A DNA stretch of 64,000 nucleotides from assembly GCA_028386065.3 (NCBI GenBank), contig JAKUCV010002428.1, positions 1-64,000 on the forward strand. The letters run 5' to 3'. Below are positions 46,416 through 58,154 of the stretch, piece by piece. The DNA comes from Turnera subulata (taxonomy: Eukaryota; Streptophyta; Magnoliopsida; Malpighiales; Passifloraceae). The translations under genes and the position numbers were made by a program. The first letter of the stretch is position 1; each line of letters begins with the position of its first letter. The notes beneath the pieces were generated by a model. It had not been told where the DNA came from. It saw only the letters and a list, made by a program, of their open reading frames with translations, and did no database searches.

Positions 46416-47136
46416 CATATATATTCTGGGAATATATTTACGTTATAGAAAAATATATATTTTGGGAATTATGGCAATTAACTATTTTTGGAGATATGTA
46501 TTTATGGTATACAAAAGTAATAGTTTTGAGAATATATATAATTATTACCTTTGGAAAAATATATGTATATACGTAAATTCGTATTTATATCCTGGAAAAT
46601 AAATTCGTATAATTATGTTTACTGGAAATATGGTCTTATAATATAATAATATTTGGATAATTATTATCGGCAAGTAATATATTTTATGAAAAATGTTTTG
46701 GAAGAATATATATACATATGTTATATTTTCCAGAAAATTATGGTAAATATTATTTTGGAAAAAGTATAATTAATTTATGGAAATATTTTGAAAGAGTTTA
46801 ATTGAAGTATGGTACCGACATTATATTCGGAAATACGTACGGTAAAATATTTTCGGTAAAAGATAATAATAACAGATATGAACCGGGATGGGCTATTTCG
46901 TAGTTTGGCATCATAGTATACCGATTATGTGCATTTATGTGTATATATGGTTTTGTTGTATAGGTTTGGAAATCGGGCAGTTTCCCGAGGAGCCGGCGTC
47001 GGACCGGTCATTGTTTTCGGAGTTGAGTAATCGGCCAAGGTGAGGATGGATTTCCTTCAATATGTGCCTATATTACTCGGTAGTTGTGTTTGTTGGTTTT
47101 ACACTGTTGGATGCTGCATTTGCTATGTTATGCTTT

Positions 47137-47514
47137 GGGACGTTTATCCCATTGTCTTGATTGTGGTCGGGATGTTTATCCCATGTCGGTTTTTGGATGT
47201 TTATCCTTGAGTCGTTTTGGCACTAAATAAAATGGATTAAATAATAAATTGTGACAAGGATGTCGATCCTTGGTATTTTGGATGGGATTTCTATCCCGGT
47301 ATTTTGGTTAGGGATGTCGATCCCTGTGATTTGGTCTTGAACGATAATATAATTGTCACGTGGTAAGTAGTGGTACGACTCGATGGTTTAAGACTGTTTC
47401 GTGGTGGCCTTGACCTGGGTTCTTATGATAAGTATGTCTATGCTTGGGATGTCTATCCCGTGATTATTTTTGGGATGTCTATCCCTGGGTTCGTATTTTT
47501 GGGATGTCGATCCC
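47137..47514 (+). repeat. Array of nine short palindromes in the solo LTR
   Basis: Copies of GGGATGT(C/T)(G/T)ATCCC at 47137, 47169, 47195, 47256, 47284, 47310, 47446, 47472 and 47501, each able to form a tiny hairpin. Spacing is irregular (26 to about 136 bp). Confidence 0.85.
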
Positions 47515-47730
47515 TGGGTTCTCTGGATTTGGTATGGCACCCGGAATGTGTTGATAACCAGGTTTGACCTCTAGCTTATCCGTGACGGGGCCTGGAAAAG
47601 ATAAAATTGGATAATTGGATGTTATATGAGTCTTTTTTGTCTTAGACCGATTTTGGGTCTTGTCTTTTGGTTTTTGATGGTTTTAGACCTTGAGTTATTA
47701 TAGTTGCATATTGATTGTCTTTCCTTCGTC

Positions 47731-47751
47731 GGTGAGCACTTCGGACTCACC
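47731..47751 (+). promoter_or_regulatory. LTR hairpin GGTGAG-N9-CTCACC (solo LTR copy)
   Basis: Same stem and same loop (CACTTCGGA) as in the Tekay-like LTR. A second potential hairpin, CTGCGGG...CCCGTAG, follows at about 47759-47779. Confidence 0.7.
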
Positions 47752-48094
47752 CCTCACCTGCGGGCTTTCATCCCGTAGGATGGATTGTTTGTTGTACAGA
47801 TTTGGTGCATTCCAGACAGGCTGCGACATTATCGCTTGGACAGGGCTTGGATCCATAGTTTGCATAAGTGTAGCATACAGTGTATTGTGAGTTGTTAAGT
47901 CTTCCGCTGTGCATTTTATTGATTGTATTGGGCCATTGGGCCGGTTTTGTTATTTATGATGTTTCCTATTTTGGGCTGTTGGGCCCGAGTTACTGTTGTA
48001 CACACTGTATGCTGGGCTTGGTTTGGTTGGGTCGTCATAGTTCCGGCACGTGATTACTGTGTACGGTAAATACGGGTCGGGGCATTTCAATTTT

Positions 48095-48600
48095 TTTCTC
48101 CTCGTAGACCATAAAAGTTTCTATACCATTCTCTCCCATAAATTAAAACTTGAGTTGTACTTGTAGCTAAAGATGAACGATGCAGATTAATATTTGTTTC
48201 CCTAGTACTGAAAGTTGATTAGAAAGCTTTTGCTTGTGATAGGTACAAATAATATGTCGCAGGCCATTTCGGATAAATTCGAAACTTCAAACTGTTGGTA
48301 TTCCACCATTCCAATGCATAAATTAAGACTCTGTATCTTTAGGACATATATAAACTCTTTCATTCAGAGATATATCTAACTATGTCTTCACGTTTTCACA
48401 TGTTTCCATCTCTCGTATAAAACAATCAAACTTTTTCCTTCCTGTGAAGCTAATTTTACTAGTCCCATCTGAAATAGATCTTCATTTTCAACTTGAGCAT
48501 GCTTTTCAACAATATTTATTGTGCAGGCCGTAACATATTCATTGTAAAGCATGAATGAAGTATCACGTGCAATATTTATCTCAATAGTAACCTTTGCTTC
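48095..48600 (-). pseudogene. hAT (zf-BED) transposase, C-terminal part
   Basis: Minus-strand reading FEVKVTIEINIARDTSFMLY (joined across the LINE), NEYVTACT, then in another frame KWPATYYLYLSQAKAF-stop-STFSTRE, NLHRSSLATSTTQVLIYGREW. This matches the hAT C-terminal dimerisation region, whose usual form is ...VPVS..AFESTFST.G.....RSSL....VQALIC...W. It ends against the solo LTR. Frameshifts and stops make it dead. Confidence 0.72.
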
Positions 48601-49381
48601 TCTGGTCAGAGACAAGCCTTATATATGGTTTTCACTTACACCTTTCAAGGTGGAGTGCTGGATTTGGTTGGCTCTAAAAAATGGGATACCTACCAAGGAT
48701 GTTCTTAGATACAGAGGCATCATTCCCTTGGCGGATTCAATATGTTCGTTGTGTTCCTCTTGTCTTGAAACCCGAGATCACTTGCTTCTGTTGTGTCCTG
48801 TTTCATGGCGAATTTGGTCTAAGATTTGTTGCTGGTAGGGGGTGGCGTGGGTTATGCCAACATCTTTGGAAGAATTCTTGTTACAATGGGCCTTTATGTC
48901 CCCCAACAATGGCAGTAGATCCTTTTGGGTCGTGATAGCGTACTCTACTCTATGGTCTATATGGCTTGAAAGGAACCGCAGGATTTTCAATCGGGTCGCT
49001 ACAGACGTTGATAGAGTGGTAGATCTCTCTTTGGTGAATGTCACTGTTTGGATCAAGGCATTACGTGATGATTTTCCATTCAATGTTTCGTGTGTACTCT
49101 CTAATTCAGAGTGTATCAAGAACTGGAAGGCCCCTCATAGGAATTTTAACCTGCTCGCGCACAGGATGTAACCTAATTCAAGTACTGTCTTTGTCTGTGA
49201 TTTGGCGTACCGCGAGTCCTTCGTAGGATCTGATACGCTTTATAGATTCTCAGGCTACAGCTGATTGTCCCTGCCTCTGTATGTCTGTTTGTTTTTGATA
49301 TAGGTCTTTGTATTGCATACAGGTCCTTGTATTGCATATAGTTATCAATAAAGCAAATCGTTTGGCTTCAAAAAAAAAAAA
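48601..49381 (+). mobile_element. 5'-truncated L1-type LINE, 3' end
   Basis: Encodes the zf-RVT end of LINE ORF2: PFKVECWIWLALKNGIPTKD, zinc motif CSLCSSCLETRDHLLLLC, then VIAYSTLWSIWLERNRRIFN. A frame break lies near 48838. AATAAAG precedes a 12-A tail ending at 49381. Flanks AACCTTTGCTTC (48589-48600) and AACCTTAACTTC (49380-49391) look like an aged target-site duplication. It interrupts the hAT transposase. Confidence 0.85.
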
Positions 49382-49929
49382 CCTTAACTTCAAAATATAT
49401 TAGTGGGAAACATTGCTGAACTAGTATCATTTTGTTTCATGAATCCAAAACAACTGCAATAGATATCAATAGATTGTTGTAACCCTCATGTTTTCCAAAT
49501 TTGAGTTTCATTTTCTTAGCCATTTCTCTAATGATATCATCTTCAAGCTTGTTTTTCTTCCAATGTTTCTTCTATGCTCCAAAGTTTAGGAAGAAATATA
49601 TTTACAGTTGGCTATTTACTTCCAGAAGTAATATTGGTAATCTAATTCAATATTTCACGGAATCAACACACATGGCTAACCTTCTTCTAATCCTCATTGC
49701 TAGGTAAAATAGTGAGAACTTGAATCCATCGCTGATATTGATAGAATACTTGTAAAAAATTCAAAGCAGATTGAAGCGTGGCATATATTGCATTCCACCA
49801 AGAACAACAATCCATAATAATTTCTTTCGATGGTAATTTAAAAAGGTTGAAAATTTCATCGAAGATAGCAATTCGTGTATCTACTTTTGACACATATTTC
49901 TCACTTCCCAAATTTTTTCAATTATATAC
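49382..49929 (-). pseudogene. hAT transposase, middle part
   Basis: Minus strand: KYVSKVDTRIAIFDEIF, MDCCSWWNAIYATLQSAL (the D.RWNSTY.ML block), LPSNEDW, then ITNITSGSK, NIFLPKLWSIEETL, MAKKMKLKFGKHEGYNNLL and a VLD-x-x-NKM motif. This is the RICESLEEPER-like order. It is bounded on the N-terminal side by the 11-kb gypsy element (49930) and on the C-terminal side by the LINE. Confidence 0.78.
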
Positions 49930-52211
49930 CTCATCCCAAAACCAAATATACAAAACATAAATGACAATAAAGAGACAAAAATGCCCTTGAGTCCAGGGAT
50001 GCCAAACACTATGTAAAACATATCATCAAAAACTCAAAGTAACAAATCAAACATCGGGATGCTTAAAGACTCAAAAATAAATCGGGCTTATCAAGCCATG
50101 TAAACACCGGCAAACCAGCCGGAAAAACAAGTGTTCAATCCGAACAATACAAACAACATCCCGATAAGTTACGCAGCGGAAAATCAATATCTAGTTCAGC
50201 GACAAATACAGACATATGAAGTGTCAACCTATGGATCCGTACCCTCTTTCCCACCGGTGCTACCGGTCAACAGCCCCACAGTAGAACATATATTGTTCTG
50301 AATTATTTATTATCAGTTATGACATATGTATTGAGTGATTTTCAAAGTGTGTTTACAGGTGGTGTGCCACCAGAGAGAGTCTCTAAACCGAGCCTAAGGC
50401 TCACAGGTACACATGATATTGGCATAACAGCACATATCATAAAACAAGGCAATACCGGCCCATAAATAGTCAACATGGCATTATCAGCTCATAATAATTA
50501 GCATGGCATTATCAGCTCATAATATTTAGCATCACACCAACAGCTCATAACCATTAACATGTTATATCAACTTATAACAATTAACATGGCATCATCAGCT
50601 CATAACAACTATCTTGGCATCAACGTATACACAAATACAATCAGGTACGTATCACAGTCAGAGCATGAATCACACCAAGCTAGATCAAGCGTACAAGGCT
50701 TGTAACAATAAACCATTTACCATACCAAGTACCAAGCCTATCAACCTGAGTACCGCAGGCAGTAAAGCATATCAAGGTTTATATGTCCTCACCTGGGCCA
50801 TATTAGTTGCCTCAGAGAATGAAGCATTGTCCTGCCTCGACATATCCTATATTCGTAAGGTCCTACGAATACACACACCAAATAAGAAGTTTATTCATAA
50901 CAACTAAATAAATGCATGTCAACCACATGATCCCGGGTTCAACCCAAACAATTCTTGTAATTCTCACCGACCCATCCATCAGAACTATTGTCCTTCAGTC
51001 CAGTTATCTAACAACGCTCAAAAAGCCCCAAGTCAACCATTGAACCTAAAACCCAATTCATGGATTATTCTTTGTTTTAGGCTTAAAGCCCATCTCAAGT
51101 AAATTATTCATTATTGGCCTAAAGCCCATATCATCGAAATCCATCACTAACCCAAACATGTCCATGGGCTTATAGCCCATTCTTATTAAGTTCAAAATTA
51201 GTACATCCAAGGTTCAGTGTATCGTTATTGGGCTTGGGCCCAGTTTCTTAATTCCCGCTTTGAGGCATACCCGAACCCAAGGTTACCCGACCTAGAGACA
51301 CTACACACATCGGACATAATCCGGCCACGTGTCACTCATTCCCCCCGCTCACGGGTTCTACTATACTAGGTTATTCCTGATACATCAATTACACCCTTTA
51401 ATACAATGCATGCCATGGATGGAATTCAAATTACAGCATCATCAGAAACAATACCGTCAAAAGCCGAAGAAGATTCCGTCCTACAGGAATAACACCCACT
51501 CGCTAAAATAACAACCCTCTCGCCGAATTTTGGCCACTCCTTACCGGAACAGTAACTGAACTCATAGGACAACACCACCACTAACTGTCGACAAACAAAC
51601 CATGCCATTTCATACTCAGAAACAACTTTAAGCAGCCGAAGGCATCAATAATTAGAGGATAAGCTAGTAGGTTGCCGGAATTCTTACCGGTAAAAGGGCC
51701 TGTCTAGGCAGCAACAGATCCACGAGTGAGGCCTCTGTACTCCACAACGACTCAACTCGAGCCACTGAAAAACCCAGAGACCCGACACCACAACCTCAAC
51801 ATACCTCACCTCACAACCACCTGACCACCACCACCCGGCACCGCAACCACCAACTTCAGTCCAGCCAGGACCCACGCAAGGACGCTGATCCCCCCCCCCC
51901 CCCCGCGGCCAAGCACGACCACCACGCCCAACAACGAACCACCACTGGAACAATAACAACAAAAGAATCCAAATCGGGTTAATCCCACTACACAACAACC
52001 TCAAACGACCAATGAAACGAACTAAAAAGAAAGGGGATTGGGAAACCCATGGCCTACCGGCAATATGCGAAGGCGGCGAACGGCGGCAATTCGAGCCAAG
52101 ATCCCGAGCCCAAATCGCGTGTGTAACGTCCCGGTTTGTCGACTGTCACTACAGACCAACACGAGATCTTTCCAACATGCTTTGTCCTCACTCGCACGTT
52201 TCCGGGGAAAA

Positions 52212-52272
52212 CTTCCCAGGAGGTCACCCATCCTAGAATTTCTCCAAGTCAAGCACGTTTAACTTTAGAGTT
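52212..52272 (-). promoter_or_regulatory. 5S-derived boxes, Cassandra array LTR 3
   Basis: Minus strand: TTAAACGTGCTTG, then GGATGGGTGACC and TCCTGGGAAG, as in the copy at 7871. Confidence 0.85.
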
Positions 52273-52779
52273 TTTCTAGAATGAGCGCCGAAAAGGTAGG
52301 TGCACCTTGTTGATATAGTTAGTACCCATCAAACCGTTTAAGCTATTCTCGATTGTGCAGTCTCATACCTGTACAACCTCGAAATCACTTTATTTGGTCT
52401 ATTCTTAATTATACAGTCCCATACCAGTATATTATGAAATCGCCCCAACTGTGCAGCCCCATCCCTATACAGTCTCAGGACCTCTCCTATTCCGGTGTGG
52501 ATTCGGTTCATTCCTGTGCCCCTCCGTCTAGAAGCCTGCCAGAAGCCGCTCCTTGTCCATGCTCATCCCGGCACCGGCGTACACTTCCTGCCCTCATAGA
52601 CCCTAGGAGACACTGGCCCACCAGCTTCCGCTAGGTTCGTCCCCGAACCCTGCACCGTACTAGGGGAGTCCTGGAGCTCCGCTACCAACTGTAACGTCCC
52701 GGTTTGTCGACTGTCACTACAGACTAACACGGGACCTTTCCAACATGCTTTGTCCTCACTCGCACGTTTCCGGGGAAAA

Positions 52780-52840
52780 CTTCCCAGGTGGTCACCCATC
52801 CTAGAATTTCTCCAAGTCAAGCACGTTTAACTTTAGAGTT
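52780..52840 (-). promoter_or_regulatory. 5S-derived boxes, Cassandra array LTR 2
   Basis: Same boxes, with GACCACCTGGGAAG in place of GACCTCCTGGGAAG. This LTR also lacks about 16 bp downstream (GAAAAGGTAGGTGCACC missing near 52856). Confidence 0.85.
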
Positions 52841-53331
52841 TTTCTAGAATGAGCGCCCTTGTTGATATAGTTAGTACCCATCAAACCGTTTAAGCTATTC
52901 TCGATTGTGCAGTCCCATACCTGTACAACCTCGAAATCACTTTATTTGAGCTATTCCTAATTATGCAGTCCCATACCCGTATATTATGAAATCGCCCCAA
53001 CTGTGTAGCCCCATGCCTACACAGTCTCAGGATCTCTCCTATTCCGGTGTGGATTCGGTTCATTCCTGCGCCCCTCCGTCTAGAAGCCTGCCAGAAGCCG
53101 CTCCTTGTCCATGCTCATGCCGGCACCGGCGTACACTTCCTGCCCTCATAGACCCTAGGAGACACTGGCCCACCAGCTTCCGCTAGGTTCGTCCCTGAAC
53201 CCTGCACCGTACTAGGGGAGTCCTGGAGCTCCGCTACCAACTGTAACGTCCCGGTTTGTCGACTGTCACTACAGACCAACACGGGACCTTTCCAACATGC
53301 TTTGTCCTCACTCGCACGTTTCCGGGGAAAA

Positions 53332-53392
53332 CTTCCCAGGTGGTCACCCATCCTAGAATTTCTCCAAGTCAAGCACGTTTAAGTTTAGAGTT
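53332..53392 (-). promoter_or_regulatory. 5S-derived boxes, Cassandra array LTR 1
   Basis: Same boxes, also with GACCACC. A-box region CTTAAACGTGCTTG. Confidence 0.85.
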
Positions 53393-54357
53393 TTTCTAGA
53401 ATGAGCGCCGAAAAGGTAGGTGCACCTTGTTGATATAGTTAGTACCCATCAACCCGTTTAAGCTATTCTCGATTGTGCAGTCCCATACCTGTACAACCTC
53501 GAAATCACTTTATTTGAGCTATTCTTAATTATACAGTCCCATACCCGTATATTATGAAATCGCCCCAACTGTGCAGCCCCATCCCTACACAGTCTCAGGA
53601 TCTCTCCTATTCCGGTGTGGATTCGGTTCATTCCTGTGCCCCTCCGTCTAGAAGCCTGCCAGAAGCCGCTCCTTGTCCATGCTCATCCCGGCACCGGCGT
53701 ACACTTCCCGCCCTCATAGACCCCTGGTGTCACAGCGTGCAAGCCAGCGCTCCTGCCACAGGCTCTCCTCGAATAGCTCTCCTCTCGTGCAGGTGCTAGA
53801 AGACGGTGGCTTCGAGAGGAAGAAGAAGCTGTGGGTGGCGGCGTGCGAGTTTGTCAAGGAGACAGAGAAGAGAAAAGAAGAAGAGAAGTAGGGAGGCACC
53901 GTCGGGTGTGGGGGAGAAAAGAAAGCAAAGAGGAAAAGAGGAAAAGAAGAAAGAGGAGAGGAGAGTTTTTAGGGTTGGGCCGGCTCAGTCCCGAAACGAC
54001 GTCGTTTCGGACTGAGGCGCGGTCAACCCTTGCCAGTCAGCGTGGTTTCTCCTCTTTTTTTTTTCCACTTGACTCCACAAAAAGACATAGTTTTATTACA
54101 ACTACACCAAAAAACACTTCCTCAGCCCCCTGAACTCGAAACGGTTCGAAACGGAACCTCGGTTTAAGAAAACTCCAAAAATAAAAGACATTTAACCAAG
54201 GGAAAGAATTAGTTTCTTGACCAAAACTCGGACATAACTCGAGGGTAAAATTGGAAATGAAATTCCCAAAATTCCATAAAATAAATTATGAAAAATCGGG
54301 GCGTTACAGTTCTACCCCATTTAAGAAAATTTTGTCCTCAAAATTACATGATAGGAA

Positions 54358-55014
54358 TCAAAAGAGGTGTGGAGACTGATCTCTCATAGGGAACTCATTC
54401 TCCCAAGTAGCCTCATTCGGAGAATGACGGCTCCATCTAACTCGAACCATGGGAATAGTACGGCTCCTCAGCTGCCGCACCTCCCGAGCTAAGATCTCAA
54501 CCGGCTCCTCGACATATGTCAAATCATCAGCAACCTCCAACTCCACAGGTGATACCACATGACTCGAATCAGACCGATAACGCCTCAACATCGAGACATG
54601 GAATACATCTTGTATGCGAGACAGCTCCTCCGGTAAAGCCAATCTATAAGCCAGCGGACCAATCCGCTCCACGATCTCATAGGGACCGATATAACGAGGG
54701 CTCAACTTTCCCTTCCTCCCAAACCAGATAACACCTCTCCAGGGAGCAACACGGAGGAAAAGTTTGTCACCTACACTGTACTCCATCTCCCAACGATGCT
54801 TATCAGTATAGCTTCTCTGTCGGTCCTGAGTAGCTCTCATGCACTGCTTGACCACCTCAATCTGATCCATAGTCTCCTGGACAAGATCTAGACCAATCAT
54901 TTGTCTCAGACCTACGTCATCCCGATAGACCCAACTACGGCATTTCTGCCCGTATAAAACCTCGTAAGGCACCAAAACCGGAATGGTAACTGCTGTTGTA
55001 AACAACTCAACCAA
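54358..55014 (-). pseudogene. Gypsy integrase C-terminus and chromodomain-like tail
   Basis: A 218-codon open frame: [82 protein letters not shown], then [15 protein letters not shown] and PNEATWENE. Clearly homologous to the end of the Tekay polyprotein at 24985-25524. The tail would target integration to chromatin. It is cut off from the rest of integrase by frameshifts. Confidence 0.88.
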
Positions 55015-55651
55015 CGAAAACTATTCATCCCAAGCATCAATGATGTTAAGCACCACAACTCAAAGCATATCCTCTAGTGTCTGAAGAGAACACTCCAATA
55101 GTCCATCGGTCTATAGACAAAAGCAACGCTAAAACTCAGCTTAGCACCTGAAGCTAACTACAACTCTTCCAGAAGTGAAAGCAAACCTCGGTTCTCTGTC
55201 CGAAATAATGGATAGTGGAACTCCTTATAGTCTCACAAAACATACGTCTAGACCAGCTTATCCATCATATCCGTCTCGTATTCAAAAATGAAATGACCTG
55301 ACTTGGTCAGCCTCTCGATAACGACCCATCTTGCAACATGCCGACCCCGGGTCCTCACTAACTCGATCGCAAAGTCCATAATTATTTTTTCCACATCCAC
55401 AGCGGAATAGTCAAAGATCTCAACTTGCCCGCATGAGTCTGATGCTCGACTTTCACCTGCTGGCAAGTCATACAACGAGCCACAAAATTCGTAACATCCT
55501 TCTTCATCCCGGACCACCAATAATGACTCTTCAAGTTCTGATACATTTTGGTGTTACCCGGATGCATAGCATACGGCGTGTTATGCGCTTCATCCATGAT
55601 CCATCTCCTCAAATCATCAACTTTCGAAAAGCGCAATCGATCAGCGGTCAT
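55015..55651 (-). pseudogene. Gypsy integrase N-terminal zinc finger and core fragments
   Basis: 55651-55382 shows the HHCC finger (AMHPGNTKMYQNLKSHYWW, ARCMTCQQVKVEHQ). 55520-55248 shows the start of the core in another frame (ARWVVIERLTKSGHFIFEYE). The remaining core to 55015 is unreadable. Confidence 0.8.
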
Positions 55652-56201
55652 CTAAGCACCATCCTTCCGAATATAAAAACTGGAACTCTCCCCACCGAGA
55701 GCCTAGTTTCGCAACTCAGCTAGATGAGGATTACCAAAAGAAACAACTCGATGATTTTGTCACGCAAGGTCAGTTGGATGCTAGAACTGACTCACAAAGC
55801 ATCGGTGTCATCCACCTCCAACTATGCGTCCAACCAACTCTACCAAGGAAGATAAAGTACAAGAAACTGACTCTCGAACCATAGAAGCAACTTTCTTGGG
55901 ATCCATGAGAATCCAACACTTCTAGCCCAACGAACGGTGTCCCTAGATTTTAAAGCAAAGATCACCACAGCCAATTCCAGATCATGGGTTTGGTTACTCT
56001 TCTCAAGAGTTCCCAACTGCCTGGAGGCATAAGCAACAACTGGCCCTCCTGCATCAGGTCACATCCCAAACCTAAACTAAAAGCATCGCTAATCACTATG
56101 TACTCCACAACGTGTCTCGGAGCAATCAAAATAGGTGCATAAGCCCAGCGACTCTCTAACACCACGTAACTCTGCTGGTAGCGTAAATCCCAACAGCACA
56201 C
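55652..56201 (-). pseudogene. Gypsy RNase H remnant
   Basis: APILIAPRHVVEYIVISDA and LGLGCDLMQEG (about 56120-56040) are the start of RNase H. The remainder is scrambled. Confidence 0.7.
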
Positions 56202-56232
56202 AATTTAACCTCAATAACCTCGTCGTGAAACC

Positions 56233-56729
56233 CTATTCAAGGAGACGCGTCGATAGACCTCCAGTAACAGCCAGAAAGTCCACAAAAACTCCATACCTCA
56301 GGTATATCCTTCGGTGGTCCCCATACAATAACGGCCCTAAGGTTGGATCCACCTTAATGTCTTCACCAGACACTTGGTGACCTACGAAAGCAACCCCGTC
56401 CAGCCGAAACTCTCGCTTGCTGAGCTTGGCATACAACTATTGTCCCCTCAGCTTCGGCATAACCTGACTCAAATGCCCGCATGCTCGGCCTCACTCCTCG
56501 AGTAGACCCGAACCTCATCAATAGTAATGACCATAAATAGGTCCAACAACCACAGTTGTTTCATCAATCCCTGAAGTTCAGTCGGAGCCATTCTGTAAGG
56601 CGGAATTGAATTAGGAGCAACCCCCGGTACCAAGTACACTGTATACTCTACCTCACGTTCCGGAGGTAAGCCTAGCAAGTCGTCAGGGGAAACATTTGGA
56701 CACTCCATCACTATTGGGATGTCCTCCAA
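56233..56729 (-). pseudogene. Gypsy reverse transcriptase with its core deleted
   Basis: 56729-56469 reads CPNVSPDDLLGLPPEREVEY, PYRMAPTELQGLMKQL and then jumps directly to LFMVITIDEVRVYSRSEAEH. The roughly 130 residues that hold the polymerase motifs are gone, and the usual FIDD is IDEV. Then 56436-56233, MYAKLSKREFRLDGVAFVGH. The enzyme cannot work. Confidence 0.82.
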
Positions 56730-56750
56730 CCCGACACTAGTACCGTAGAA

Positions 56751-57732
56751 TCATTCACGTGAGCAAGGAGCCTCACATCCCTTTTGGATCATTCTGAAAG
56801 TCCAGATAACCAAGAAGCAACATGCTGGCAGAGCTCGTCGCTCTCCAACGAAACCAATCTTTGCCCTGACAGAGAAGTCAAGCACGCTACCTTGGCCCGA
56901 CAATCCACCACTGTCGGATGCTTGGACAACCAATCCAACTGAATATCACATCGAACTCACTCGAGTCCATCACGATTAGAACATAATAGAAACTGATCAA
57001 TCACTTAGTCGATGCCCCTCAACAAACCTGTTCAACATCAATATCGCCAGAGACCCCAACTGTCATATAACATTCTTTTGGGAAAAACAACCACAACGAC
57101 ATGACAACAACACCTGACATCAATTCCAGATTTTGATATAGCATGGTGCACAATCACGAACTTGCCACCATCATTACTCAAACCAGGTAATAAAACGTGT
57201 CGACAACGTTGTTTCGTCGCAACGACACACCACTTGAACATCAAGCCACGACGAGTGATACCTCTGTCCCACTGGAAAACAACTTCACATAGAGTAGGAA
57301 AAATCGTCTCGAACTGACCCCACATCGAGTGTTAACACCATTGTTAACAACACAACATCTCATTGACTACGCAGGTCAATCCACCCACATTACGAGCAAG
57401 CCTTTTAAACTCTTAGATGATATACTCCCTCACAATACCGAAGAGAATCATCAGCCAAGGCCTAAGGTTTACCTAGATTTATTAAGACAGTGGATGTACC
57501 ACTAAAACCGACATCGACAACCAAGGTCGAAAATTTATTTTATTTTCGGGTCTTTCCGAACCTTAGCATTGAGGTACTGCCTATCGGATCCATATCGACA
57601 CTTATATGAATGCAATTTTTCAAAAACAGTTTAAAAACGACCCCAAAACATGGAACAGGCTTATGCACATCAATCACAACAAGACACTTGTTTGGAAACC
57701 CAAAAGACCTAAAGCCTGCTCCGCTACCAAGC
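56751..57732 (-). pseudogene. Gypsy protease-region remnant and non-coding interior
   Basis: Broken pieces resemble the region between protease and reverse transcriptase (around 56940, SDSGGLSGQGS). Nothing readable as gag or zinc knuckle occurs before the primer site at 57717-57729. Confidence 0.45.
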
Positions 57733-58130
57733 TGAAACGACCGCATCCCAAAACCAAATATACAAAACATAAATGAGAATAAAGAGACAAAAATGCCCTT
57801 GAGTCCAGGGATGCCAAACACTATGTAAAACATATCATCAAAAACTCAAAGTAACAAATCAAACATCGGGATGCTTAAAGACTCAAAAATAAATCGGGCT
57901 TATCAAGCTATGTAAACACCGGCAAACCAACCGGAAAAACAAGTGTTCAATCCGAACAATACAAACAACTTCCCGATAAGTTATGCAGCGGGAAATCAAT
58001 ATCTAGTTCAGTGACAAATACAGACATATGAAGTGTCAACCTATGGATCCGTCCCCATAGGAAAGTAGGCACAGCTACATGAATGCGTCCCTGATCCATG
58101 ATCAGTTAACCTGTGTAAAAGCTGTGAGGG

Positions 58131-58154
58131 GGTGAGACCAACCACTGTCTCACC
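58131..58154 (-). promoter_or_regulatory. LTR hairpin GGTGAGAC-N8-GTCTCACC
   Basis: Eight-base perfect stem. Same position in the LTR and same GGTGAG/CTCACC base as in the Tekay-like and solo LTRs, but a different loop. Confidence 0.65.

Larger units (their letters stand above)
45171..48089 (+). mobile_element. Solo LTR of a Tekay-like gypsy family
   Basis: TGTAACAGCCCGGGTAAAAT...GGGTCGGGGCATTTCA (2919 bp), flanked by ATTTT at 45166-45170 and 48090-48094. The ends resemble those of the Tekay-like element at 22298-32478, but the middle differs, so it is a related family. No interior exists: it is the product of recombination between the two LTRs. It contains a GC-rich transcript-like block (45430-46140), an (AAT)n run (46381-46412), nine short palindromes (47137-47514) and the hairpin at 47731. 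Confidence 0.9.
52122..53734 (-). mobile_element. Cassandra array: three LTRs and two interiors
   Basis: Minus-strand order: LTR 53734-53242 (493 bp), interior 53241-53167 (75 bp), LTR 53166-52690 (477 bp), interior 52689-52615 (75 bp), LTR 52614-52122 (493 bp). TSD GCGTG at 52117-52121 and 53735-53739. The empty site survives in the partner LTR at about 60614 (CTCGTGCAAGCCAGCGC). Each interior has the primer site TGGTAGCGGAGC and a purine tract but no ORF. Each LTR carries the 5S-derived boxes. The open frames across the array are spurious. Confidence 0.9.
49930..54308 (-). mobile_element. 3' LTR of the second gypsy element (left), holding a Cassandra array
   Basis: Net length about 2.76 kb once the Cassandra array and one TSD copy are removed. 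Against the right LTR it lacks 734 bp (equivalent to 58053-58786; junction at 50240/50241). A 15-C run is at 51890. The near-palindrome CGAAACGACGTCGTTTCG is at about 53992-54009. Confidence 0.85.

Noticed and set aside
47137..47514. CRISPR-like array
   Set aside because: Repeats are 12-16 bp, imperfect, irregularly spaced and inside a plant LTR.
52353..53799. Repeated ORFs of 66-93 codons
   Set aside because: They are the same Cassandra LTR read three times, in the direction opposite to the element, with no domain.
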